Source of the DNA: Azospirillum brasilense | GTDB lineage: Bacteria > Pseudomonadota > Alphaproteobacteria > Azospirillales > Azospirillaceae | NCBI RefSeq assembly: GCF_005222205.1 | Contig: NZ_CP032346.1 | Location: 62,001-126,000 of the forward strand | Direction: 5' to 3' | Length of the DNA stretch: 64,000 nt | The notes under the pieces: model-generated | What the model was told of the DNA's origin: nothing | The model's input: only the letters and a program-made list of their open reading frames with translations | The model's database searches: none | In this document: in pieces, positions 53,605 to 61,432 of the stretch | Numbering within the stretch: the first letter of the stretch is position 1 | Layout: the number at the start of each line of letters is the position of its first letter | Position numbers and translations under genes: made by a program

Positions 53605-53638
53605 GACGGGTCGGAGGCCTCCGGAAAAGGGGAGTTCA

Positions 53639-53668
53639 TAGCTACGGACCGGCGGTTGGGAGTGTCAA
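53639..53668 (-). promoter_or_regulatory. Sigma-70-like promoter of metX-metW
   Basis: On the minus strand TTGACA (53663-53668), an 18-base spacer, then TAGCTA (53639-53644), about 35 bases upstream of the metX start. No SAM-II riboswitch pattern is seen in this leader. Confidence 0.55.
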
Positions 53669-53749
53669 CGTTTTCTTTGATTTCGCGGCGCTTGCGGACT
53701 ACTACTATCCGGCTTTGGATTCGCCCTGGATTTGACGGTTTCCCGCCCC

Positions 53750-54661
53750 ATGCCTCCGCCCAAGTCCCCGCTCGACGATCTGCGCCGCGAGATCGATCAC
53801 ATCGACGATACGATCCACGACCTGCTGATGCGCCGCGCCGCGGTGGTGGAGCGTGTCGGCGTCGTGAAGAGCCAGATCGAAGCCGCGGAAGGTCAGGTCA
53901 GCGGGAACCCCCAGACCCCGATCTACCTGCGCCCGGCGCGCGAGGCGGTCATCCTGCGCCGCCTGATGGCGCGCCACGCCGGCTCCTTTCCGGCGATGGC
54001 CGTCGCCCGCATGTGGCGGGAGATGATCACCGCCTTCACCCGGCTCCAGGGCCCCTTCGCCGTCGCGGTCTACGCGCCGGAGGACCGCCGCGGATTCTGG
54101 GACGTGGCCCGCGACCATTTCGGCAGCGTCGTTCCGATGACCGCCGTCAACACCCCCGCCGCGGCCATCCGCGCGGTGTCGGAGGGCACGGCCACCGTCG
54201 GCGTCGTTCCCTACCCGGCGGAGGACGACGCGGACCCCTGGTGGCGCTTCCTGGTGTCGTCCGACGCGCGCACGCCGCGCGTGGTGGCGCGGCTGCCCTT
54301 CGCCGGGCGCGGCAACGCCCGCGGCGAGGACCGCGACGCGCTGGCCATCGCGCTGGTTCCGCACGAGCCGACCGGCGACGACCGCACCCTGCTGGGGATC
54401 GAGCTGGGGCATGACCTCAGCCGCGGCCGGCTCAAGGACCATCTGGAGACGAGCGGCCTCGCCCCGACCTATTTCTGCACCTGGCACGCCCGCGACCCGT
54501 CCGGCCCGTCGATCCATCTGGTCGAGGTCGCCGACTTCGTCGACCACACCGACCCGCGGCTGGCCGCCTTCGCCGGCCGGCTGGGCGAGATCCCGGTGCG
54601 GATCAACATCGTGGGCGGCTACGCCGTCCCGCTCCATCTCTCCACCTCGTCTTTCCAATAA
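53750..54661 (+). CDS. Chorismate mutase with C-terminal prephenate-dehydratase-like domain, 303 aa
   Basis: Residues 1-105 are an AroQ chorismate mutase: SPLDDLRREIDHIDDTIHDLLMRRAAVVERVGVVK, REAVILRRLMARHAGSFPAMAVARMWREMI. The rest (about 110-300) has the strand order of a prephenate dehydratase domain (FAVAVYAPEDRRGFWDVARDHFG, AAIRAVSEGTATVGVVPYPAED, TLLGIELGHDLSRGRLKDHLETSGL with an ACT-like end) but I do not find the conserved Thr-Arg-Phe catalytic motif. It may therefore be a mutase with a regulatory or inactive dehydratase half. It is followed 24 bases later by hisC and then tyrA, an aromatic amino acid cluster. Confidence 0.85.
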   Translation: MPPPKSPLDDLRREIDHIDDTIHDLLMRRAAVVERVGVVKSQIEAAEGQVSGNPQTPIYLRPAREAVILRRLMARHAGSFPAMAVARMWREMITAFTRLQGPFAVAVYAPEDRRGFWDVARDHFGSVVPMTAVNTPAAAIRAVSEGTATVGVVPYPAEDDADPWWRFLVSSDARTPRVVARLPFAGRGNARGEDRDALAIALVPHEPTGDDRTLLGIELGHDLSRGRLKDHLETSGLAPTYFCTWHARDPSGPSIHLVEVADFVDHTDPRLAAFAGRLGEIPVRINIVGGYAVPLHLSTSSFQ

Positions 54662-54685
54662 TGCCCGCAAGGTCTGAGACCTGAC

Positions 54686-55780
54686 ATGACCCAGCCGAAC
54701 AACGGCCCGGCGCCCCGCCCGGGGATTCTCGACATCGCCCCCTATGTCGGCGGCGAGCATGCGGGGCACATCCGCCTCGCCTCGAACGAAGGCGCGCTCG
54801 GCCCGAGCCCGCGCGCCGTGGAGGCCTACAAGGCCGCCGCGGGCGAGCTGCACCGCTACCCGGACGGCGGCTCCGCCAAGCTGCGCAAGGCCATCGCCGA
54901 GCGCTTCGGCCTGGACGCCGACCGCGTGGTCTGCGGCGCTGGTTCCGACGAGCTGATCGCCCTGCTGATCCGCGCCTACGCCGGGCCGGGGGACGAGGTG
55001 CTGTACTCGCAGCACGGCTTCCTGATGTACCCGATCGGCGCCAAGTCGGTCGGCGCCACCCCGGTCCAGGCGCCGGAGACGAACCTGACCACCGACGTGG
55101 ATTCGCTGCTGGCCCACGTCACGCCGCGCACCCGGCTGGTCTTCGTCGCCAACCCGAACAACCCGACCGGCACCTACATCACCGCCGACGAGATGGCCCG
55201 CCTGCACGCCGGCCTGCCGGAGAACGCCATCCTGGTCATCGACGCGGCCTACGCCGAGTACATGAACCACAACGACTATTCGGCGGGGCAGGAGCTGGTG
55301 GACCGCTTCCCCAACGTGGTGATGACCCGCACCTTCTCGAAGATCTTCGCGCTGGGCTCGGTCCGGCTCGGCTGGGCCTATTGCCCGGCGGGGATCGCCG
55401 ACGTGCTGAACCGCGTGCGCGGTCCCTTCAACGTCTCCTCCGCGGCGCAGATCGCCGGCGTGGCGGCACTGGAGGACACCGAGTTCCTGGAGCGCTCGCG
55501 CAGCCACAACACCGAATGGCGGGAGTGGTTCGTCCAGCAGGTCCACGGCCTTGGCCTGAAGACCCATCCCAGCGTGACGAACTTCGTGCTGGTCGACTTC
55601 GCCGGCCAGACCGCCGGCAAGGACGACGCCGAGGCGGCGCGCCTGTTCCTGAAGGGCCGCGGCATCCTGGTCCGCCAGATGCCCGCCTACGGCCTGCCGA
55701 GCTGCCTGCGAGTCACCATCGGCACGGAGGCCGAGATGCGCGAGGTTGTGCGGGCGCTGAAGGATTTCCTGGCGGCGTAA
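54686..55780 (+). CDS. hisC: Histidinol-phosphate/aromatic aminotransferase, 364 aa
   Basis: PLP enzyme of the HisC family: RLASNEGALGPSPRAVEAYKAAAGELHRYPDGGSAKLRKAIAERFGL, VCGAGSDELIALLIRAYAGPGDEVL, VFVANPNNPTGTYI, and the Schiff-base Lys 219 in TRTFSKIFALGSVRLGW. Placed between a chorismate mutase and a prephenate dehydrogenase, it probably also transaminates phenylpyruvate or prephenate, as described for HisC paralogues in related bacteria. Confidence 0.93.
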   Translation: MTQPNNGPAPRPGILDIAPYVGGEHAGHIRLASNEGALGPSPRAVEAYKAAAGELHRYPDGGSAKLRKAIAERFGLDADRVVCGAGSDELIALLIRAYAGPGDEVLYSQHGFLMYPIGAKSVGATPVQAPETNLTTDVDSLLAHVTPRTRLVFVANPNNPTGTYITADEMARLHAGLPENAILVIDAAYAEYMNHNDYSAGQELVDRFPNVVMTRTFSKIFALGSVRLGWAYCPAGIADVLNRVRGPFNVSSAAQIAGVAALEDTEFLERSRSHNTEWREWFVQQVHGLGLKTHPSVTNFVLVDFAGQTAGKDDAEAARLFLKGRGILVRQMPAYGLPSCLRVTIGTEAEMREVVRALKDFLAA

Positions 55781-55794
55781 GGCCGCAGTGGTTT

Positions 55795-56000
55795 CCCCTC
55801 TCCTGCCCCGGGAGAGGGAGGGGCCCGCCGCGAAGCGGTGGGAGGGTGAGGGTGTAGGCAAGAATCAGCGCCTTGATCCTTGCGCTACCCTCACCCGGCT
55901 CTCAGCGGATGCCATCGGCATCCGCCTGACGCCGTCAGCGCTGGCCTTCGGCCAGTGCGAGAGGCCCTTCGGGCCACCCTCTCCCGGGACGGGAGAGGGG
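55795..56000. repeat. Long GC-rich palindromic intergenic repeat (copy 4)
   Basis: End stems CCCCTCTCC / CCGGGAGAGG and CCCTCTCCCGG / GACGGGAGAGGGG, with an internal GGGTGAGGGTG / ACCCTCACCC pair as in the copy at 37529. The middle carries an extra block of smaller inverted repeats (GGATGCC/GGCATCC, CTGGCC/GGCCAG). It fills most of the 342-bp gap between hisC and tyrA; no gene is visible there. Confidence 0.8.
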
Positions 56001-56122
56001 ATCGCACCGTTGCGCGCGTTTCCTCACGAGGCGGCCGGGCAAACTTTCCCTTGGTCATAGGGCGCCTTGGTGCTTTATAGCGGGGCGTTCTGCAAACCAT
56101 CCGCAGCCGGTGCCCTGAGATC

Positions 56123-57028
56123 ATGAGCGAGACCGCCGCCACCTTGGCCACTCCCCTGTTCGACCGCGTCGCCATCGTCGGCGTGGGTCTGATCGGTTCG
56201 TCCCTGGCGCGGGCGCTTACGCATTACGGGGTGGCGCGTCAGGTCGTCTGCGCGGACCGCAGCCCCGAACATTGCGCCAAGGCGATGGAACTGGGCATCG
56301 TCGAACGGGCCACCACCGATCTGGCGGAAGCGCTGGAGGGTGCCGACGTGGTGATCCTGGCGACTCCCGTCGGCGCCTTCGCCGAGGTGGGGGAACAGCT
56401 CGGGCCGCTGCTGCGCCCCGGCATGATCGTGACGGACGTCGGCTCGGTGAAGCAGGCGGTGCTGCGCGACGTCGGTCCGCACATCCCGGACGGCGTGCAT
56501 CTGATTCCCGGACACCCGGTGGCGGGCACCGAGCATTCGGGGCCGGAGGCCGGCTTCGCCACCCTGTTTCAGGGCCGCTGGTGCATCGTCACCCCGCCGC
56601 CCGGCGCCAACGAGGGCGCGGTGGACAAGGTGGTCACGATGTGGCGCCGCATCGGTTCCACAGTGGAACTGATGGACGCCAACCATCATGACCGCGTGCT
56701 GGCGATCACCTCGCACCTGCCGCACCTGATCGCCTACACCATCGTCGGCACGGCGTCCGACCTGGAGGACGACACCAAGTCGGAGGTCATCAAGTTCTCG
56801 GCCGGCGGTTTCCGCGACTTCACCCGCATCGCCGCCAGCGATCCGGTGATGTGGCGCGACGTGTTCCTGAACAACCGGGAAGCGGTCCTGGAAATCCTCC
56901 AGCGCTTCACCGAGGACCTGACCGCTCTCCAGCGCGCCATCCGCTGGGGCGAGGGGGAGCAGTTGCAGGATCATTTCACCAAGACCCGCGCCATCCGCCG
57001 CGGCATCATCGACGCCAAGCAGGCCTGA
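56123..57028 (+). CDS. tyrC: Prephenate/arogenate dehydrogenase, 301 aa
   Basis: Converts prephenate (or arogenate) to 4-hydroxyphenylpyruvate (or tyrosine). RVAIVGVGLIGSSLARALTHYGVARQVVCADRSPEH is the NAD site with Asp after the second strand; ATPVGAFAEVGEQLGPLLRPGMIVTDVGSVKQAV, HLIPGHPVAGTEHSGPEAGFATLFQGRWCIVTPP with the catalytic His, and DRVLAITSHLPHLIAYTIVG follow the TyrA class. It belongs functionally to the chorismate mutase-hisC cluster but is separated by the long repeat and has its own leader. Confidence 0.94.
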   Translation: MSETAATLATPLFDRVAIVGVGLIGSSLARALTHYGVARQVVCADRSPEHCAKAMELGIVERATTDLAEALEGADVVILATPVGAFAEVGEQLGPLLRPGMIVTDVGSVKQAVLRDVGPHIPDGVHLIPGHPVAGTEHSGPEAGFATLFQGRWCIVTPPPGANEGAVDKVVTMWRRIGSTVELMDANHHDRVLAITSHLPHLIAYTIVGTASDLEDDTKSEVIKFSAGGFRDFTRIAASDPVMWRDVFLNNREAVLEILQRFTEDLTALQRAIRWGEGEQLQDHFTKTRAIRRGIIDAKQA

Positions 57029-57060
57029 GACTCCAAACGAAACTAACCGGGCCGGTGGGT

Positions 57061-57447
57061 CTACCGGACCCGACGCAGCGTCATCAGGCCGCCGGTCAGC
57101 GGGTCCTTCAGCCGTGCCGTGTCGGAATCGATCAGTTCGATGGCGAGGGTCGGCCCGAAGCTTTCCGGAAGGACGGTGACGGTGTTGCCTGACACGGAAT
57201 AACTCACCGGCTGTTCAAACCCCAGGCCGCGCATCCTCATGCTGGACCGGCGGAACTCGTAGGTTCCCAGGGCCATGCCCATACCCCCCGCTTCCGCATC
57301 GGCGGTGCCCAGACCGATGGGAGCGATCAGCGTCCAGCGCCCGATCAACGGGTTCCCAGGGTCGTAGGTTTCGCATCCCGCGAGAGCCAGAAGCGCCAAG
57401 GCGGTGGCCAGAAGTGGATGGGATCGGTGGAAACGCTTTGTCCGCAT
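57061..57447 (-). CDS. Putative lipoprotein, 128 aa
   Basis: Lipobox ALAGC with Cys 25 after a basic, hydrophobic leader (MRTKRFHRSHPLLATALALLALAGC). The mature part reads as a small beta-rich domain (GRWTLIAPIGLGTADAEAGGMGMALGTYEFRRSSM, YSVSGNTVTVLPESFG, ARLKDPLTGGLMTLRRV), like small calycin-like or DUF lipoproteins. Convergent with tyrC. Function unknown. Confidence 0.8.
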   Translation of the reverse strand: MRTKRFHRSHPLLATALALLALAGCETYDPGNPLIGRWTLIAPIGLGTADAEAGGMGMALGTYEFRRSSMRMRGLGFEQPVSYSVSGNTVTVLPESFGPTLAIELIDSDTARLKDPLTGGLMTLRRVR

Positions 57448-57651
57448 GGCCCAACAACAGCGTGAAACGCGGTTCGGTCCGCGGAACGGACCGCCTTCCT
57501 CTATTTCACATAATGTAGCTGATAAAATACGGCTTCATTTTTATGAATCACATATGTCATTTCAAAAGGCGACTTGCCCAATAGGGATAGTTGATGTTCA
57601 ATGCCCCTCATGGCCTACCGCCGCCAAACGCAAGCCTTGGGGAATCCGTTC
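57448..57651 (+). promoter_or_regulatory. AT-rich leader of the sulfate-type binding protein gene
   Basis: 57500-57600 is clearly lower in GC than its surroundings (CATAATGTAGCTGATAAAAT, then CATTTTTATGAATCACATAT) and probably holds the promoter and regulator site. No exact consensus can be assigned. It also lies between the divergent lipoprotein gene and the binding protein gene. Confidence 0.5.
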
Positions 57652-58668
57652 ATGCCGTCGCGCGTCAGCCAGAGCCTCATCGCCGTCGGGCTGGTGACCT
57701 TGGCCGCCCTGGCGACCGCCAGCGCCGCGGTCCGCAGCACGATCCTGAACGTCTCCTACGACCCGACGCGGGAGCTGTACGAGGAGTTCAACCCGGCCTT
57801 TGCCCGCACCTGGGCGGACGCGTCGGGGGAGACGGTGGTCATCCGCCAATCGCACGGCGGATCGGGCGCGCAGGCGCGCTCGGTCATCGACGGGCTGGAC
57901 GCCGATGTCGTGACGCTGGCTCTGGGCTACGATGTGGATGCCATTGCCGACGCCGGGCTGATCGCCAAGGATTGGCGGACCCGCCTGCCGAACAACAGTT
58001 CCCCCTACACCTCCACCATCGTGTTCCTGGTCCGCAAGGGCAACCCGAAGCAGATCAAGGACTGGGACGATCTGGTGAAGCCGGACGTGGCGGTGGTCAC
58101 CCCCAACCCGAAGACCTCGGGCGGGGCGCGCTGGAACTATCTGGCGGCCTGGGCTTACGCGCTGAAGACCAGCGGCAACGACGAGGCCAAGGCCAAGGAA
58201 TTCATCGCCGAGCTGTACCGGCACGTCCCGGTGCTGGACAGCGGGGCCCGCGGGGCCGCCCTGACCTTCACGCGCAAGGGCGTCGGCGACGTCCTGCTGG
58301 CCTGGGAGAACGAGGCCTTTCTGTCGCTTCAGGAGTTCGGCGCCGACCAGTTCGAGATTGTGGTGCCGTCCCTGTCCATCCTGACCGAGCCGCCGGTGGC
58401 CGTGGTGGACAGCGTGGTCGACCGCAAGGGCACCCGCAAGGTGGCCGAAGCCTATGTGCAGTATCTCTACACCCGCGAGGGGCAGGAGATCGCCGCGCGG
58501 AACTTCTACCGGCCCCGCCATCCCGAACTGGCGCGGCAATACGCCGGGCGCTTCTCGCCGGTGGCTCTGGTGACCGTGGACGACGTCTTCGGTGGGTGGC
58601 GCAAGGCCCAGGCGACCCATTTCGCGGAGGGCGCCCTGTTCGACCAGCTCCAGTCGGCGCCCCGCTAA
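57652..58668 (+). CDS. Sulfate/thiosulfate-type ABC transporter substrate-binding protein, 338 aa
   Basis: Sbp/CysP class: signal peptide [25 protein letters not shown], then [111 protein letters not shown], and the C-terminal [22 protein letters not shown]. The sulfate-binding loops are intact. The permease and ATPase genes are not adjacent, so this is an orphan or second copy. ATG 57652 gives a good signal peptide; upstream in-frame ATGs at 57601 and 57610 are alternatives. Confidence 0.92.
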   Translation: MPSRVSQSLIAVGLVTLAALATASAAVRSTILNVSYDPTRELYEEFNPAFARTWADASGETVVIRQSHGGSGAQARSVIDGLDADVVTLALGYDVDAIADAGLIAKDWRTRLPNNSSPYTSTIVFLVRKGNPKQIKDWDDLVKPDVAVVTPNPKTSGGARWNYLAAWAYALKTSGNDEAKAKEFIAELYRHVPVLDSGARGAALTFTRKGVGDVLLAWENEAFLSLQEFGADQFEIVVPSLSILTEPPVAVVDSVVDRKGTRKVAEAYVQYLYTREGQEIAARNFYRPRHPELARQYAGRFSPVALVTVDDVFGGWRKAQATHFAEGALFDQLQSAPR

Positions 58669-58779
58669 AGCGGATTGCAATCCGCTTTGGACCGCGACGG
58701 CGGCCCTGGCCGCACATGTGGCCGAAGCCCGCCGGCAAGTGAGGCGATGTGAATCTAAAGCGAACGGAAGTTCGCTTTA
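58667..58779. repeat. Pair of AAAGCG-type palindromes framing a 113-bp element
   Basis: A perfect 22-bp palindrome AAAGCGGATTG / CAATCCGCTTT (58667-58688) begins in the stop codon of the binding protein gene. A second hairpin TAAAGCGAAC-GGAA-GTTCGCTTTA ends at 58779. Between them is GC-rich sequence with a GGCC..CACATGTG..GGCC inverted repeat. The ends share TAAAGCG in opposite orientation, so it may be a small mobile-type repeat or a double terminator. Confidence 0.65.
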
Positions 58780-58827
58780 AAGCCCAGGACAAGAGCACGC
58801 AGTGATGGAACGGGAGGGCCAAACACC

Positions 58828-59439
58828 ATGAGCACGACATCGACCCCCCGGAGCACGGACTCCCGGACGGCGGACGGCGACGCCAACCCGCTGACTGCCG
58901 TGATCGCCGAGAACATCCGCAGTTTCCGGCTCCGCCAGGGGCTGTCCGTCGACGCGCTTGCCAAGCTGTCGGGCAACAGCCGGGCGGAGCTGACGGCGGT
59001 CGAGGCCGGGCGGGGGCCGTCCAGCATCGATTTCCTGTGGACCATCGCCCGCGCGCTCGACGTGCCCTTCTCCAGCCTGCTCAGCAGCGGGGGCAGCGGC
59101 GGGACCACGGTGATCCGGCGGGCGGACAGCCGGCCGTTGGCCTCGCGCGACGGGCGGTTCAGCTCGCGGGCGCTGTTTCCCTTCCACGGCGAGCGGCAGG
59201 TGGAGTTCTACGAGCTGCGCCTCGCCCCCGGCACCGACGAGCGGGCCGACGCCCACACCATCGGCACCGTGGAGAACATCCTGGTCGGGCGCGGCGCGGT
59301 CGAGATCGAGACCGGCGACGGCACCCACCGGCTGGAGGAGGGCGACACGATCCAGTTCGACGCCGACGCCCCCCACGCCTACCGCAACGTGGGCGACGGC
59401 GAGGCGCTGCTGTATCTTGTGATGACCTACGCCTTCTGA
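58828..59439 (+). CDS. XRE-family regulator with cupin domain, 203 aa
   Basis: HTH_XRE at about residues 22-82 (VIAENIRSFRLRQGLSVDALAKLSGNSRAELTAVEAGRGPSSIDFLWTIARALDVPFSSLL), then a cupin sensor domain (about 110-200: VEFYELRLAPGTDERADAHTIGTVENILVGRGAVEIETGDGTHRLEEGDTIQFDADAPHAYRNVGDGEALLYLV). This PuuR-like layout is used for repressors that sense small molecules. The helix normally starting SRAYISQIE is replaced by NSRAELTAVE. It ends seven bases from the convergent oxyR gene. Targets unknown. Confidence 0.92.
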   Translation: MSTTSTPRSTDSRTADGDANPLTAVIAENIRSFRLRQGLSVDALAKLSGNSRAELTAVEAGRGPSSIDFLWTIARALDVPFSSLLSSGGSGGTTVIRRADSRPLASRDGRFSSRALFPFHGERQVEFYELRLAPGTDERADAHTIGTVENILVGRGAVEIETGDGTHRLEEGDTIQFDADAPHAYRNVGDGEALLYLVMTYAF

Positions 59440-59446
59440 TTCCGGG

Positions 59447-60403
59447 TCAGGCGGCGGTCCGCACGCTGGCGTCGCCGTTGGCGGGGGCCTGCGGTCCGCT
59501 GTCGCGGGACATCTCGGTCTTCAGGGCGGCGGCGAGCTGCCGGAAGGTTTCCTTGCGGCCGGAGGTGCGGCGCCAGACCAGCCCGATCCGGCGGAACGGC
59601 CGCTCCCCGCCCAGCGGGCGGACCACCACATCCAAACCGCGAAGAATCCCCGAGTCGAGCGCCATCTGCGGCAGCAGCGTCACCCCCAGCCCGTTGGCGA
59701 CCATCTGAACCAGCGTGTGCAGGCTGGTGCCCTGGAACGCGGCGCTTTGCCGCGCCCCCTCCATGGAGCAGGCGGCCAGCGCGTGGTCGCGCAGGCAGTG
59801 CCCATCCTCCAGCAGCAGCAGATCCTCCAGCGCCACGTCGGAGGGGCGGGGCGTCGTGACGTCGCTCAGCCGGTGCTCGGGCGTGCAGACCACGGAAAAG
59901 CGGTCTTCGGCGATGTCGATCGATTCCACGTCGCCGGACGGATAGGGCAGGGCGAGAATGGCCGCGTCCAGCTCCCCCGACTCAAGCCGGTCGAGCAGCC
60001 GGGCGGTCTGGTCCTCGCGCAGGAACAGCTTCAGCTTGGGGAAGCTGTCGCGCAGGGCCGGCATCACGCGGGGGATCAGGAAGGGGCCGATGGTCGGGAT
60101 CACGCCCAGATGGAGCGGCCCGGACATCGGGTCCTCCACCGAGCGGGCCATGTCCACCAGCTCCTCCGCCCCCTTCAGGACGAGGCGGGCGCGGTCGGCG
60201 ATCTCGCGGCCCAGTGGGGTCGGCAGGACGGTGCGCCGCGTGCGCTCCAGCAGCGGGGCGCCCAGCAGATTCTCCAATTCCTGGATGCCGGCGCTGAGCG
60301 TCGACTGGCTGACGAGGCAGGCCTCGGCCGCCTTGCCGAAATGGCAGCGATCGACGACGGCGACGAGGTAGTGGAGCTGACGCAACGTGGGGAGGGGCTT
60401 CAT
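59447..60403 (-). CDS. oxyR: Hydrogen peroxide-inducible regulator OxyR, 318 aa
   Basis: LysR-type activator: HTH PTLRQLHYLVAVVDRCHFGKAAEACLVSQSTLSAGIQELENLLGAPLLER, and a redox domain in which Cys 203 and Cys 212 (LLEDGHCLRDHALAACSM) match the sensing pair of E. coli OxyR. It lies divergent from ahpC with 234 bases between. ATG 60403 is preferred to a GTG nine bases upstream. It should activate ahpC-ahpF under peroxide and repress itself. Confidence 0.95.
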   Translation of the reverse strand: MKPLPTLRQLHYLVAVVDRCHFGKAAEACLVSQSTLSAGIQELENLLGAPLLERTRRTVLPTPLGREIADRARLVLKGAEELVDMARSVEDPMSGPLHLGVIPTIGPFLIPRVMPALRDSFPKLKLFLREDQTARLLDRLESGELDAAILALPYPSGDVESIDIAEDRFSVVCTPEHRLSDVTTPRPSDVALEDLLLLEDGHCLRDHALAACSMEGARQSAAFQGTSLHTLVQMVANGLGVTLLPQMALDSGILRGLDVVVRPLGGERPFRRIGLVWRRTSGRKETFRQLAAALKTEMSRDSGPQAPANGDASVRTAA

Positions 60404-60415
60404 GCACTGCACAAT

Positions 60416-60441
60416 AATCGGTTTTATCGATCAAAGCGATT
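60416..60441. promoter_or_regulatory. Probable OxyR binding region
   Basis: AATCG (60416-60420) and CGATT (60437-60441) flank GTTTTATCGATCAAAG, giving nested inverted repeats with LysR-type T-N11-A spacing, just upstream of oxyR and on the ahpC side. Position and symmetry fit; the match to the tetranucleotide OxyR consensus is only partial. Confidence 0.5.
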
Positions 60442-60547
60442 GGTATTTTTCGCTTCCATCGCTGACCCATTGCCCCTAACTTCCCTGGTGTCAAGCGACC
60501 AACGAGGGGGGAGCAGACTTCCGGCAGGGATGCCGCGGCACCGGTAG

Positions 60548-60568
60548 CCCATTTGGGAAACCAATGGG
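60548..60568 (+). promoter_or_regulatory. Leader hairpin before ahpC
   Basis: CCCATT (60548-60553) and AATGGG (60563-60568) with a nine-base loop in the ahpC 5' region. Possible mRNA-stabilising structure. Confidence 0.35.
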
Positions 60569-60637
60569 GAGACGGGGCCAGGTTGGCAGGACACCGGAGT
60601 GACGCTTGCTCCAATCATTCAGACTGATGGAGAAATC

Positions 60638-61201
60638 ATGTCCTTGATCAACACCGAGATTAAGCCGTTCAAGGCGACCGCTTTCAAGGGCGGCAAGTTC
60701 ATCGACGTCAGCGACGCCGACCTGAAGGGCAAGTGGTCGGTCGTCTTCTTCTACCCGGCGGACTTCACCTTCGTGTGCCCGACCGAGCTGGAAGACCTGG
60801 CCGATAACTACAGCGAGTTCCAGAAGCTCGGCGTTGAGATCTACAGCGTTTCGACCGACACCCACTTCTGCCACAAGGCCTGGCACGACACCTCGCCGGC
60901 CATCGGCAAGATCGCCTACACCATGGTCGGCGACCCGACCGGCACGATCTGCCGCAACTTCGAGATCCTGATCGAGGAGAAGGGCCTCGCCGACCGCGGC
61001 ACCTTCGTCGTCGACCCGGACGGCAAGATCCAGATCGTCGAGATCACCGCCGGCGGCATCGGCCGCGACGCTCGCGAGCTGCTCCGCAAGGTGAAGGCCG
61101 CCCAGTACGTCGCCTCGCACCCGGGCGAGGTCTGCCCGGCCAAGTGGGAAGAGGGTGAGAAGACGCTCGCCCCGTCGCTCGACCTCGTCGGCAAGATCTA
61201 A
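60638..61201 (+). CDS. ahpC: Alkyl hydroperoxide reductase peroxiredoxin AhpC, 187 aa
   Basis: Typical 2-Cys peroxiredoxin: [56 protein letters not shown] with peroxidatic Cys 47, and the resolving Cys 166 in [10 protein letters not shown]. The [13 protein letters not shown] and the C-terminal DLVGKI are as in enteric AhpC. Codon use is strongly biased toward abundant codons, suggesting high expression. AhpF, its reductase, is encoded 231 bases downstream beyond a GC-rich hairpin. Confidence 0.97.
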   Translation: MSLINTEIKPFKATAFKGGKFIDVSDADLKGKWSVVFFYPADFTFVCPTELEDLADNYSEFQKLGVEIYSVSTDTHFCHKAWHDTSPAIGKIAYTMVGDPTGTICRNFEILIEEKGLADRGTFVVDPDGKIQIVEITAGGIGRDARELLRKVKAAQYVASHPGEVCPAKWEEGEKTLAPSLDLVGKI

Positions 61202-61291
61202 GCCTCTCCGGCTTGATCCTCTGGGAACCGCCGGCCGCAACCGCGGCCGGACGGTTCGGCCGCGGCCACGCCGGCCGCGGCGCCACGGCTT

Positions 61292-61316
61292 CGGGCCCGG
61301 ATCGATTCCGGGCCCG
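61292..61316 (+). terminator. Strong hairpin between ahpC and ahpF
   Basis: CGGGCCCGGA (61292-61301), loop TCGAT, TCCGGGCCCG (61307-61316), preceded by further GGCCGC/GCGGCC stems at 61225-61280. There is no T run. It may partly end or process the transcript so that AhpC is made in excess over AhpF. Confidence 0.55.
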
Positions 61317-61432
61317 GATCACGAGTGGCCTTCATCCGTTCAAAAAAAGTCTGTTCAAAGACACTCTGCTGCCCGGACCCGCCCTGGCGCCACCGGGCTC
61401 GCTTCGAAAAACCACTTTCGGGAGCCCTCGCC

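Noticed and set aside
53605..53749. SAM-II riboswitch upstream of metX
   Set aside because: This class is known from alphaproteobacterial methionine genes, but neither the pseudoknot core nor its conserved segments are visible; a plain promoter explains the region.
55781..56122. Small genes within the hisC-tyrC gap
   Set aside because: Open frames there run through inverted repeats and have no coding signal.
58667..58779. Insertion sequence
   Set aside because: Only 113 bp, no transposase frame; kept as a repeat element only.
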